64,000 nucleotides of DNA from positions 1 to 64,000 of the forward strand of contig CAJNOP010000360.1 in assembly GCA_905250075.1 (NCBI GenBank), given 5' to 3'. This stretch comes from Rotaria sp. Silwood1 (Eukaryota > Rotifera > Eurotatoria > Philodinida > Philodinidae). Position 1 is the stretch's first letter; the number at the start of each line of letters is the position of its first letter. This document shows positions 1-11,135 of the stretch, piece by piece. Below the pieces are notes generated by a model that was not told the origin of the DNA, made no database searches, and saw nothing but the letters and a program-made list of their open reading frames with translations. The position numbers were made by a program, and so were the translations under genes.

Positions 1-88
1 CATCCGCGCCCACACCCACACCCACACTCACACCCACACCCACCCACACACACACACCCACACCCACCCCACATGCACCCACACCCTA
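1..88. repeat. Telomere-like C-strand array (CCCACA-type) at left edge
   Basis: Near-tandem CCCACA/CCCACACA units with a few variants. TGTGGG is the established telomeric repeat of bdelloid rotifers, and this is its C-strand, the orientation expected at a left chromosome end. Whether the window starts at a true contig end cannot be seen. The array is degenerate and may equally be an interstitial relic. Confidence 0.75.
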
Positions 89-2905
89 TGTTAGTTATGT
101 TCAATAGCGAAAATTGAACTTGATAACAATTACTTTTGGTTTCAATTTTTATCAATCACGTACTAATAGAATAAATAAGAGAATGAAAGTCTGAATTTTT
201 TCGGTTCATGTATTTGTTTATAGTGAAAAGCATATGAAAGGATCATCAAGTTGGTATTACATCGACCAATACAAATGATATTTTTTTGAATTTACGACAA
301 AAGAAGCATAAGGCGCATTGTCTAAGGTAGGTCATCGAATGAGAGACAAACAAAGATGTTTAAAGAGCCAGAATTGAAGAAATACGTTTTTTTCATTTGC
401 TTGTCTACTCAGAACTTACAACAAAAAACAAGAATAGCAAGTAGAATAATAAATGAAAATAAAAGAAACGACGAATCGAACCGGAAAAATATCCAACGCA
501 TGTAAAAAAAATGAACAAAAATACATGGGATGTCCAGTTAGAATTCTAATAGCTCAGACTCATTTACTTCTACATTCTAGGTATAAGATGATTTAGTCAG
601 GTAAGAAGTGAAATAATTCTCTTTTAATTGAATCACATCATAAAAGTTTTTGACTAAATATCAAGCAGTGCCAGCCCAAAGGTGGATAATCATGGTCATT
701 TTAGCTGAATGCAAGTATTTTTCTTGATAGTGTGCACTACTTGATAAAAGACGATAATTTGAGTGAGAAATTTTTATTACAAACAATGTCTATAAGTATC
801 TTGAAAACTACGAAAGCCAGAATCTTTTGTGAGTAATGGTAACATTCTTCTTAAAATCATGCTCATTGATTTTATTTTGTAGTCTTTTTTTCTGAAAGAA
901 GATGTCCAAAAGAAGCTTCTCGTTCCTTTTCAACCTTTTTATGTTAACATTATTATATTCGATTAGCTCATGGGAAGAAAATATCCTTTTCTTATTTTCA
1001 TATATTCAAGCATCCCTGTATTTGTCATAATCATATGGACACGCTTTTCATATTCAGAACCTGAGTTGAATTAAAGTCAACAATAACGAATTCTATAGAC
1101 ATTAGTTTTTTCCTACTGATTTGTATCCAGAAATGTTGCTCTGTCTACATAATGTCTTTTGGTGTTCTAGATCAGACGAATAACATCCAGCAATTGAATG
1201 TACCAGCTCGTGGCATCCAATATCATCAGAATGCCAGAAGTATGATGTGTTGAATACCAATCTCGTTGGTATTAAAATTCCATACAGTGTTTCTAAATCA
1301 TAAATTGTGATATGGCCAAGGAAGCTTAACTCTTGAACCTCAGAGTCAATCGAAATTCTAGCTACAACGCTAATGATAAGCACATTTGTTTTGGATAATA
1401 GGAATATCACTTATCTTGCGAAAAGATCCCTAGTCAAAATTTGACTCTGTTTGAGGTAGTCGATATTTTCGGTAGCTTTGAGACAAACTTATTTATCGAC
1501 CAGCAATGCAAAGCTGCATGACACTAAATAAGACATAAGCATAAACCCATTAAAAACAATATAGAAACGATTTCAAGAAGAAAAACACACTTTTAAGTTA
1601 AGAAACGTTATCTTGAAATTCACAATGTAATCAAATAGATGCGATACAAATTATCGAACCATACATATTTACAGTATGTTTATTACACATATAGTCTACA
1701 AAAATTGTAATCGTTCTTACTTTCTGAGGGTAGAAAAACAGTATAGAAAAACAGTAGCTAAACCGAAAACCTGTAGAAAAATATTACTTTCTTGAATTTA
1801 TGATTGTGTTTAAAAAAAAGAAAATCGAATGATGAATACTATCCATTTTGTGAAAGTTGGCAAATAAGATCAAAAATTTTTCACTACAAGTCTAACGACA
1901 TTAATAAAATTCTCGTACATACCTGAAAATAAGACTTTCGATAATCTCTCATCAGTCTACTTCTCGACATTTAAAATCACATATTTAGGAGGCATTCAAG
2001 TATTATTACTGGAGTCTTCAGAAAAAATATACAGATTTCGGAGAAGTTAGGACAGAATTCTTACAATCTGCATTTTTTTTCTTTAGAAAATTTTAGTTCG
2101 ATGTTTAGATGTATACCTATTTGCTAATACACGAATTCCATATGTGTAAGCAGTGTACCAACTCTGTCTTAAATGGCTGCTAACTATGTCTTTGTATGAA
2201 AACGCTTGTTAGCACAGCCCCTTTTGGGTTGAAACAAAGAACGCACACATTTCTCATAGGCTATCATACCTAATCACCAGGAGCTTTCTGAACTGGCAAA
2301 ACTTGGGAGAGCACCGATAGTTTTTCGAAAAATTTTAAATTTCTGAAAAAATATTTTCCACTATCGAGCAAAAAATTTGAATTTGCCAAGGTTGAGAGTG
2401 TCATCCATGAAGGCAGAAGGGTCGCTAATACTTCTGTTTAACAGTTATACTCACTATTTTCTTTCAAAATCTATATGAGTTTCAAAAAATTCTACAAGCC
2501 CAAACGACATTATGTTTTGCTGAGGGATGAATTTCTACTCTCCATTCTGGAACTGGAGTACATTGCAATTTAGTTCGCTCAAACTTTCGCCTTTACATTC
2601 ATTATTTAATTCTCAGATCTAATTTCATCTCTTACCAATGAAAAGAAAAGCTAGGATGTATCATTCTCGCATGCAGTTTTCTTCTTAAAAAGAATCTTGT
2701 ATTGGCCAATCTTTCTTATGGGGAATTTTCTTTCTATGAAGTTTTACAATAGAATGTAGTGATTACCATAGAATGACATTGTTCAGTTTTGAAAATTCTA
2801 TGAATAGTTTTGTTTTGATGCTAGTTGACCATTGTTAGTATGCCGTGATTTAGAAAAAAAAAGTTGAAGAGTTATCAAATCTCATTTTATATTGTACTTT
2901 AATAG
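89..2905. other. AT-rich region with no supported gene
   Basis: Short frames only. The longest, on the minus strand at 1102-1410 (102 codons), shows no domain or splice context I can recognise. Upstream exons of the vWA gene starting at 2906 may lie here but could not be placed. Confidence 0.5.
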
Positions 2906-3642
2906 TTAATCAACAACTCCTTGAATTAGCTGATCGATATGAAATACAAATCAAAAGAATTAAATGCCTTTGCAAACTTGAAAAGTTCAAGATTGTCATA
3001 CTTTGCGATGATTCCGGTTCCATGCAGGAGCCTGTTGATGGAGGTAAGACTACTCGTTGGGATGAGCTTCGTGATATTGTAAAGATGGTTATCAAAATTG
3101 GTTGTATATTCGAGCCAAACGGTGTCGATGTTTACTTTCTCAATCGACCAAATAAATACACAATCAAACATCCGAATGAAGCAGAGCAGCTATTTGACGT
3201 CCCGCCAAGCGGATTTACACCACTGGTGCGTTCTCTAAGACAGATCTTTCAGCTGCCAGAAGCTCAAAAGAATAGCAGTAAAAAACTGTTAATATTCATC
3301 GCCACCGATGGATACCCAACAGATGACGAGGGTACATCGAATTTTGAAGAATTCGAAAATGTTATGCGCAACGAGCGACAATCGGAAACTACTCATGTAT
3401 CGTTTCTAATCTGCACTGACGAACCAGAATCTGTTGATTATTTGGCACATTTTGATCGAACGATGAAGAATGTTGATGTGACAGATGATTTTAAAACAGA
3501 AAAAGCCACTATATGTCGACATCAAGGAGCGAACTTTAAATTTTCGAAAGGTGACTACATTGTAAAAGCTTTGGTTGGTGCAATCGATCAAGAAATCGAT
3601 GAACTCAACGAACCTAAACCAGAAAACCAAAATCGTAGTTAG
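2906..3642 (+). CDS. von Willebrand factor A (vWA) domain protein, 5' end unresolved
   Basis: A single open exon encodes a vWA (Rossmann-like) domain with a complete metal-ion-dependent adhesion site. The first motif is CDDSGSM, whose Met codon is at 3022. The Thr is in PSGFTPL and the Asp in IATDGYPTDD. The frame is open upstream of that Met to a likely acceptor, ...TTTAATAG, ending at 2905, so 3022 is not the true start: starting there would delete the first half of the metal site. The exon begins in phase with NQQLLELADRYEIQIKRIK. It ends at TAG 3640-3642 after a charged tail. vWA domains bind protein ligands through Mg2+; the partner here is unknown. No signal peptide or membrane segment is visible in this exon. 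The first exon or exons were not found, so the protein is 5' partial in this annotation. The next feature downstream is a telomere-like array. Confidence 0.75.
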
Positions 3643-3794
3643 AAATCTATCTTGAGCACAAGATTTTTATCTACAGATGTTTTTTTCATGAATGATTGTT
3701 TTTTCTTGAGTGTTTCAAAGAAATCAACGATATTGATATTTCGAATCGTCTACAACTGGATTTGAGATGTATCAGGTGATGCTATTTGAAGAGT

Positions 3795-4010
3795 GTGTGT
3801 GGGTGAGTATGACTGTAGTTATGGCTACGGATGTGGGTGTGGGTGTGAGTGTGGGTGTGGGTGTGGGTGTGGGGTATGGGTGCTGATGTGGGTGCGGGTG
3901 TCACTGAATTGAGTACCCACATCCACACCCACACCCACACCCACACACATCCACACCCACATCCACACCCACATCCACACCCCCACCCCACACACTCACA
4001 CGCCACCCAC
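3795..4010. repeat. Head-to-head telomere-like array 1 (TGTGGG arm, spacer, CCCACA arm)
   Basis: A G-strand arm of GTGTGGGTGTGGG-type units (about 3833-3902) is followed by a short spacer containing CACTGAATTGAGTA and then by a C-strand arm (about 3916-4005). The polarity, G-strand then C-strand, is that of two chromosome ends joined tail to tail. The spacer and both arms recur at 27.7 kb as the left edge of the duplicated NRPS block. Confidence 0.85.
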
Positions 4011-4073
4011 TTCATTACATTTATTCGGTGTCTTCTAAACTTTCAAAAGTAGTGAAGCATTGGTTTCCGCTTT

Positions 4074-4452
4074 TCATTGTATTGTATTCTAATGTTATTT
4101 TTACCTGTGAATCGTGAACATCATATATTGTTACTTTATTAACAACAATCTGACGTTTTTGAAAAGATTGAATTATTGACATGTTTTTAAAAGCAGCTCT
4201 CTTTCTCTACACTAAGACGTATGATGTTTGATTGTTTGAAAGAGACATTCTCACCTCATGGCCTTCAAGTTTATCCGACTTGGCAATATTCCACTTCCTT
4301 TTGTGGCGACATTGTAAAACAAATATTTTCAAATTAATATACGACCTGAATACTATAAAAAACAGAACGGCGAGAGAAAGTGCAGTAATAAAGAAAGAGA
4401 TGTGACGCGTCAGTAAGTGATGATAGCTTGACACAACGTGTTTAAAGACTTT
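4074..4452 (-). CDS. Exons of a small unidentified single-pass membrane protein (or 3' tail of the NRPS-like gene)
   Basis: On the minus strand an exon (about 4251-4452) encodes SYHHLLTRHISFFITALSL and a continuing hydrophobic stretch, one clear transmembrane helix. A basic tail follows (CRHKRKW). It ends at GAG|gtgaga. The next exon, 4105-4149, encodes IVVNKVTIYDVHDSQ and ends CAG|gtaaaa. A final 15-bp exon ends in TGA at 4074. No ATG was found in frame, and the splice phase does not fit cleanly onto the end of the NRPS frame, which has its own stop at 4704-4706. It may therefore be a separate gene fragment. The same exons occur in copy 2, where an LTR splits the first one. I do not recognise the family. 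Confidence 0.4.
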
Positions 4453-4703
4453 CTTGAGAAATAGAAACTTGGCATATTAGCTATGATAAAAAAACGAGTC
4501 GTTCCAGTTTGTTTAACCGTGAACATCTAATAAATTCTTTTCTATAGATGTCTATTGTGACCTACTGAAAAAGAGGTACAAAAAATACATGATCCATTGT
4601 ACCATACGGCTAGCTGCACTTGCATATAGACATGTGAATTCGACTTGGTGTCAAAAGGACAATCGCATTTAAAGAATAGTTTATAAGGAAGTCTAGGCAC
4701 ACT

Positions 4704-7700
4704 TTACTCACCTTCTCGAATATTTATCAACTGACATCGATCAGGAGATGTTGTACGTAAAGTTATATTTTCGAGCAGAAGACGAGCATGTGCAGTAATT
4801 GTTGGGTGTTTGAGAAACATAATGATTGGAAGATTGTGCTTGAAATTAACTGAGTATAAGTGAAATAAGCTTATAAACGATCCAGGATCGTCTTTGAGAG
4901 AAAAGAATGACGTTGAGATTGATAGTGTTGAGTCAACATGAGAGAGTACTTGATACCATATTTTGTGTACACGTTGCTCCATTTCGGTTCGTGGTAGTTT
5001 TTCTTCACTTAGAAACGTAGGGCGACAAGTAAAATCAGGCGGTGGAAGATTTCTTTGATCTATTTCTCCGTTTTGATCGACAGGCAAGGCATCAAGAATC
5101 ATAAAACTAGATGGCACCATATAGAATGGTAGATGGGCTAAGCAATATTGTCTCAAATGTTGAATAGTGTGCGTTGTTTGAACGTAGGCCAGGAAGTAAT
5201 CAGTATCATTGTGTTTTGCTTTAATAACCAAATAGTCGATAACTATCTTCATCAAAACTTCTCTAATGTCTTTAAGTGCCATAGGTTGACTGCTCAATTT
5301 CACCTGATGATTCCAATATCCTTTGAATTCAAGCTGTCGGTTTCTGGTATTCATCCAACCTAAGTCACCTGTTTTATAACAAATTTCACCGTTGAACTCA
5401 CATAGTACTCTATGTGTAAGATGATTACATCCATAATAGCCAGAAAATACTCCACAGCCTATTAATATACAAAATAATGACATAGCTCTTATTTTATTCC
5501 GATGTAAAAAAGATGGTAACTGATTTAGTTCTATGAAATATTACATCCAATGATGATTTCACCTGTTTGGACACCAGATATAACTGGTTGAAGATATTCG
5601 TCCAAAAGATAGATGTGAATATTTGGTAAAGGTCATCCAATTGGTAAAAACTCAGCATCATCATTATTGCTTTCACCAATATATTGCATTACTGTTCCTG
5701 TACATTCTGTACATCCATAATAGTTATAAAATCGACAGCGCTCATTTACAAAATTCAACATATTGCGCATAGTATTAGTCATCAAGGGTTCTCCTATCGA
5801 AAGAAGATGATAGACTGAAGAAGAAATAGACCTTAGTATTGTATCTTACCTCCAGATAAAACACAGCGAAGTGTCTTTAAATTCTCCTTGCTACTTGCAG
5901 TGCTCAAATAATCGTCGAATATGCTTAGCAATGAAGGCACAATATTAAAAAAAGTGATTTGTTGACGCTCAATTGTTTCCGAAAAGAAATTCATATTAAG
6001 ATTGCCATTTGGATGAAGTAGAATTGCTTGACCACCCATTATTAGAGTTCCAACGATTTCTAGTAAATGAATATCGAAATTAACTGATGTATGATGAAGA
6101 ACAGTATCCATCGAGTGGATATGATTGGAACGAACACTTGAAATAAAATTGTGATGGCGAAGTTGAACCTAGGGTAATCACAAAGAACAAGTCAATCATA
6201 TGCTTGTAGACTAATTCTTTCTATCGACTTACTGCTTTTAGTAAGCCAGAACGATCACTTGTGAAAATAATATGTGAGATATGTTCAGGTGTTACATTGA
6301 TAGAATCAATGTATGTTGTTATTTCTGCGTTTATATGATCGAAACAAATGACTTGACCAACATTGATCATTAAACATTGAGAAAGAAGCTGATTCTGTGT
6401 AGGTTGATGCACGAGAATGAGATGAGCATCAGTCTGTTGAATGCATGCATTCAGTTGCTTATCAGGATCATGCAAATTCAAAGGAGTATAAATACCACCA
6501 CTCATCCAAATACCGATCATCCCAATTACCATTTCGAACGATCGTTCTATTAATTGACAAACAATTTGACCAGGCTGAACAGCACATTTAATTATTAAAT
6601 AATTAGCTAACTGTTGAGCATAGAAAAGCAGTTCAACATAAGTCAGCGATCCATTTTCTAAAACTAAAGCCACTTTTTGAGGATGTAAATGAGCTTGATC
6701 AGCAAAATCCCCATGAATACAACCAATATGACCATAATCAAGAAAAGTATGGTTCAAATCATGTAATAATTCAACTTCATGTGGAAGTAAAAGCGAAAAT
6801 TGATAGATGGAGGAAATAGAAAAGAGTTGATCGGAAATATTCTTCAAACGCATTGTCATTGTGGAAATAGTCGATTCGTTATAAACATCGAGTGAAGCAC
6901 TAAGCGAAACAGAAATTGTCTCGTTTTGACGATGTTCACGCAGTGTACAAGTTATATCAAATTTAGTAGTACTGCCAGCCAGTAAGTTTCCGTCTACTAT
7001 ATTAAATGTCGTTTCGTTGTCGTTTTCTATATTTTGTTCACTATTATCCATTATCGTCTCCAAAAGAAAGAGTGTCCGAAAGAAGGATATTCCTAATTTT
7101 GGATTAAGTTTAACAATCTCCTGATAAGGCAAATGTGAATGTGGAAGAATATCAAACCAAAGTTGTTGAATTCGGTGACAAAGCTGAGTAAAAGACTCGT
7201 ACGGATCAATCTTCAAATAAAATGGTAGAGCATTGACAAAAAAACCAATCATGTTTTGAAGTTGATATTGAGATCTGTTGGTCACAACTATACCTGTACA
7301 CAAATCTAGCTGCTGGCTATTGGACATTTTGAAAAGAAAGCAGCGAGACCAACTTGAAAAAGTATCAAATTTGATTGTGAAATAAAACGATTCAAACTAA
7401 TAAAAAAAATCATGATCAAGATCGAAAATTATTGTATAACCCTTGCCACTTCGTATGAAAGAGTTTTGTTGATCAACTGAATTGTCTAAGCTTGCTAAGA
7501 CATTTTTCCAATATTTTCGAGCACTCGACCAGTCTTCTAATCGTTCATATTGTGCATAATCAAGATAGGTACTATTGTTTTTATTGTTGGTAGATAATGC
7601 TTGCATTGTAAGATTTTGTCAAAGATCATTAATGAATATGATAATTGAACTACCATCGATAGCAATATGATGAAAATTGAAAAGAATAATGTCGTCTTGT

Positions 7701-10134
7701 TTTAAATTGTTGTCATCATTGTTATTAAATGATTGACAAAGAATATGACATCGAAACGCTGGACCTTGCTCAAGATTGAACAAAGATCGATTTGTTCCTT
7801 CGTTTAATACGATTTGCTTCAAATGAGTATCATTCATTACACAGAGGATTTCTAAATCGAACAAATTATTTGATATCGGAAGTATCTTCTGCATGAGTTT
7901 GTCTTGATCATAAATTAATGCTGTACGAAATATTTCATGTTTACCAATAATATTTGTAAGAGCCTGACGAACACGATCTATTGATAACGAAGTGGCTGTT
8001 GTTAATTTGTAGATGAGTAATTCATTATAAACAGATGTTTGTCCATTGATTGATTCATTAAAGCGTATCTTTTCATCCATCCAGAGGCGTTGTTGAGCAA
8101 ATGAGGCCACTTCTATTTGAAATTAAGTGTAATTATATTCAAGCTGTTTTTAATAGAGGGAACGTACCTTATATTAGATGAAGTGAAGTCTAAATGATAT
8201 GTGGTTTTGTTTTGCTATTTGTCAACAGCTGAATGTGCTCAGCAATAGTTGGGTTAACAAAAAAGTCAAGTACATTGAGTTGTTTATTTGGAGCCAAATG
8301 AAACTGATCATAATTGAAGATTTGCGTCAATGAAAGCGATGAACCACCCAAAGCAAAACAATTCATGTGACGAGAAACTGCATCAAGTCTTAAGGTAGAA
8401 CGCCACAAACTATGTACTTGGTCTTCTAATTTGACAATGATCGATCTTCTATTTGGAGAAAGTTAGTTGATGTATCCAACCGTAATGACGGTACTGGAAG
8501 TTGTTTTCTGTCGATTTTACCATTGGCATTGATTGGAAATTTATCAATTACAATAAAGTAAGATGTAACCATGTATCGTCGAAGATACTTCTTGCAATAT
8601 TCTCGAATTTCGTCAGTATTGAGTTCCAAATCATTTGACACCACATAGGCAATAAGCATATCATCGTTTTGGGAAACTTTGATGACTAAACAGTTCGAGA
8701 TCTTACTAGGAGACCAGCTCATAATTGCATTTTCAATTTCAGCTGGTTCAATTCATTGACCACGTACTTTAATTTGAAAATCAACACGCCCAGAACAAAC
8801 AAGTTCATCTCTTGTGTTATATCGAGCTAAGTCGCCTGTTTTCAAATAAACTTGATTCTTAATAGTGACAAACCTATTGGTAGTACGCTCTGACTCATTT
8901 AAATAGCAGTTGAATAGAGTTGATCCTACAAAGACAAACAAAAAATAGGCATGAACAATGATTGGAATGAATACAGTTGACCTGCAATATGAATTTCACC
9001 AATGTCACTTGGGTTGTTTGTATTGCTAATCATATCACCTTGTTCATCAATGATTAAATATTGAATGCCTGGCAACGGATAACCAATAGGTATATCAGTA
9101 CCATCGATATTTTGTATTTGACACCCACTTGACACATGGCATTCAGACAGACCCCACACAGAAAAAAAATCGAGGATTGAACAAAGTTAAAAATCTGAGA
9201 AAGTGTGTCCACTCTTGATACTTCACAGTATCACCTAAATATACGAGAACGAGTAAGACATAATAAATTCAACATTCAAATGGACAAATGCGTAGTTACC
9301 TCCTATGAACACGTTACGAACAAAACTGAACGTTTCCAATCGTTGACTCATCTCGAGATACTTGCAAAGAGCTCGAATTAGAGCAGGATTGATTAAGAGT
9401 GCTGTTATTTGTTGATATACAAGAGTTCGACAAAAATAGGCTATATCATAAACGGCACCTGGTCGTATAAGCACAAGAGTGCCACCAGCTGTCAGAACCA
9501 ATGCTATTTCTACCAGACGTGTGATCCATGAACAGGTAGAAACCTGAAGAACTTGGTCGCCATACCAATTTTTTTCTGAATGACCATTGAGTAAGAGAAG
9601 CAATACCTGCCGAAAAACTTTTGTGAATGTGCACTACTACTTTTGTCGTCCAGTTGTACCTGAGGTAAAAACAATGTATGCAGGACCGCACTCTTGAAAA
9701 TCTGGAATATCGTCTATATCTTCAACCCTTAACAGTGGGACGAGAATATCATCCAATCGAACGACATGTGGAACAGCTGTTGATGGAAACTTATGACGAG
9801 TTATTCCATGCAGTAGAACACATTGACCATCTATTTGACCGAGAACTGAAACAACACGTTCATGCTGATCTGCTGGATTTAATAGACAGTATACACCACC
9901 AGCACACATTATACCCAACATACCACAAATCATTTCAAGTCCTCGTTCCACAAACTGGTAAACAATTTGTCCTTGAGCGACGTGTAAACGGTATCGATGA
10001 TGCGCTACACGTTCGACTTCTTCAGTCAGTTCACTGTAGGCCCAGACTTGATCATCAAGCACTACAGCTACCTTTTGAGGATGCATTTTTGCTGATTCGA
10101 ATACTTGCCGTAATACGTACAATGGTGGCACCAT
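4704..10134 (-). pseudogene. Two-module NRPS pseudogene, copy 1 (A-PCP-C-A-PCP)
   Basis: Read on the minus strand, the order is A1 (10134 to about 8480), PCP1 (8190-8408), C (8110 to about 6900), A2 (about 6780-4990) and PCP2 (about 4990-4760). A1 retains core A3 (YIVFTSGTTGRQK), A7 (KTGDLARY), A8 (GRVDFQIKVRGQ) and A10 (NGKIDRKQLP). PCP1 has the phosphopantetheine Ser in FALGGSSL. The C domain has HHIAIDGSS, fitting HHxxxDG, and GFFVNALP. A2 is degenerate: A3 reads FTSDRSGLLKA and A10 has Glu for the catalytic Lys (NGEIDQ). PCP2 lacks a GGxS motif. Lesions shared with copy 2 are a frameshift giving TAG TAG at 9634-9639, an 8-T frameshift at 9162-9169, TGA at 8753-8755, TGA at 7619-7621 and TAG at 7397-7399. 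A 1-bp deletion near 8430 is private to this copy. One intron (about 9235-9297) looks normal. Bdelloids are known to carry horizontally acquired NRPS genes. This copy is unlikely to make a working enzyme. Confidence 0.85.
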
Positions 10135-10316
10135 GCTTTTTTTAATATACTTAAGTGACGAAGTTTATAAAGAAAATCTGAAAAGAAAAATATTAAGCAG
10201 TGCGAAAATGAACTTTTCAGCAAAGAGAGTTTCGATGAAATTATAAGAAGCCAGTCGAACAACTCATTAGAAATGATAAGTGAATTTCTAGCACGTGAGC
10301 GGAAACAATCACTTAT

Positions 10317-10557
10317 GGGTGTGGGTGTGGGTGTGCCTCTTTCCTTCAGCTATAGCCACACCTACCCACACCCACACCCACACCCACACCCACGCCCACA
10401 CCCACACCCANNNNNNNNNNNNNNNNNNNNNNNNNNNNNNNNNNNNNNNNNNNNNNNNNNNNNNNNNNNNNNNNNNNNNNNNNNNNNNNNNNNNNNNNNN
10501 NNNNNNNNNNACCCACCCACACCCACACCCACACCCACCCACACCCACACCCTTTTG
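10317..10557. repeat. Telomere-like array 2 with 100-N gap (10411-10510)
   Basis: A short TGTGGG run (10317-10335) and a 25-bp spacer (CCTCTTTCCTTCAGC region) precede a long CCCACA run. The run is interrupted by exactly 100 N, the conventional size for a gap of unknown length. CCCACA units resume at 10511 and end near 10552. The array marks the right end of NRPS copy 1. The gap means the physical link between the two sides rests on assembly or scaffolding evidence that I cannot see. Confidence 0.85.
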
Positions 10558-10802
10558 TGATTTTTTTACAAAAAATCAAAATTAATCGAAAATTTCATGA
10601 TTTATTTTTACATGGGACCCACACCGACAGCCTCAAGTTAATATTGACTTATGTAGTCGACTAAGATTACATTAAGTTAATTTGACTTTCGAAAATTTTG
10701 ACATGTGCAAATGAATATACATATTAATTATTATATCGAAAAGTAATTCCTATGTTATACATCTTATTCGAATTACTATCTAGTAGATATAATATTAAGT
10801 GA
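10558..10802. other. AT-rich spacer between telomere-like arrays
   Basis: No open frame or repeat recognised. It may be part of the same retroelement fragment as the hammerhead-like motif that follows. Confidence 0.4.
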
Positions 10803-10848
10803 TCCACCTGACGAAGTTCCGCCAAGACAGAAACAACGTTGTCGTGGA
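10803..10848 (+). ncRNA. Hammerhead-ribozyme-like motif (degenerate, Penelope-type)
   Basis: The order of elements fits a type I hammerhead with minimal stem III. Stem I 5' strand TCCAC (10803-10807) is followed by core CTGACGA (10808-10814), a stem II region (10815-10829), core GAAA (10830-10833), a palindromic stem III ACAAC/GTTGT (10833-10842), C at the cleavage position (10843), and stem I 3' strand GTGGA (10844-10848), which pairs perfectly with TCCAC. Stem II is poor: GTTCC is followed by GCCAA and then GACA, where GGAAC would be needed. Such motifs are known in Penelope-like retroelements, and bdelloid members attach to telomeres. A TGTGGG-type C-strand run starts 20 bp downstream. Chance occurrence is possible. 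Confidence 0.5.
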
Positions 10849-10867
10849 ACGGCGATTTATTCTAAAT

Positions 10868-10894
10868 CGCACCCACACCCACACCCACACCCTA
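10868..10894. repeat. Short CCCACA array
   Basis: Four CCCACA-type units directly downstream of the hammerhead-like motif. A telomere-repeat stub at an element junction is what telomere-attached Penelope-like elements leave. Confidence 0.7.
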
Positions 10895-11000
10895 TATGAT
10901 TAGTACTGAGGATTTCATTTTATTGAAATTCTTTTGTGCTATTTTTGCCATCTGAATGAGATCTTTGAGCAAGACCGAAACACGTGTCATGACTGCTTTT

Positions 11001-11135
11001 CACACCCACACCCACACCCACACTCACTTACACCCACACCCACTTACACCCGCACTCACACCCACACCCACCCACACACACCCGCACCCACACACACCCG
11101 CACCCACACACACCCGCACCTACACCCACACCCTC
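11001..11135. repeat. Telomere-like C-strand array 3, abutting a truncated gene
   Basis: CCCACA, CCCGCA and CTTACA variants run to about 11135. The sequence to the right is the broken-off end of a C-type lectin reading frame on the minus strand. The C-strand lies on the left and the gene on the right, as in a left chromosome end healed by telomere addition. Confidence 0.8.

Larger units (their letters stand above)
3835..10316. repeat. Direct duplication, copy 1 (about 6.5 kb, NRPS block)
   Basis: This segment matches 27703-34955 in the same orientation, with only a few percent difference by eye. The offset is about 24.63 kb to the right of the LTR insertion in copy 2 and about 23.90 kb to the left of it. 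Homology starts within the head-to-head array and ends at ...CTTAT, exactly where a TGTGGG run begins. Copy 2 continues past that point into unrelated sequence. Confidence 0.9.

Noticed and set aside
1102-1410. 102-codon minus-strand frame
   Set aside because: No domain, no splice context and no neighbouring exons in keeping; treated as chance.
3782-4052. Open frames through the TGTGGG/CCCACA array (His/Thr/Pro or Gly/Val/Trp repeats)
   Set aside because: All frames of a hexamer repeat without stops are open; no coding evidence.
9678-10145. 155-codon plus-strand frame opposite NRPS A1 (and its twin at 34317-34784)
   Set aside because: Shadow of the A1 adenylation domain, which has recognisable core motifs on the minus strand.
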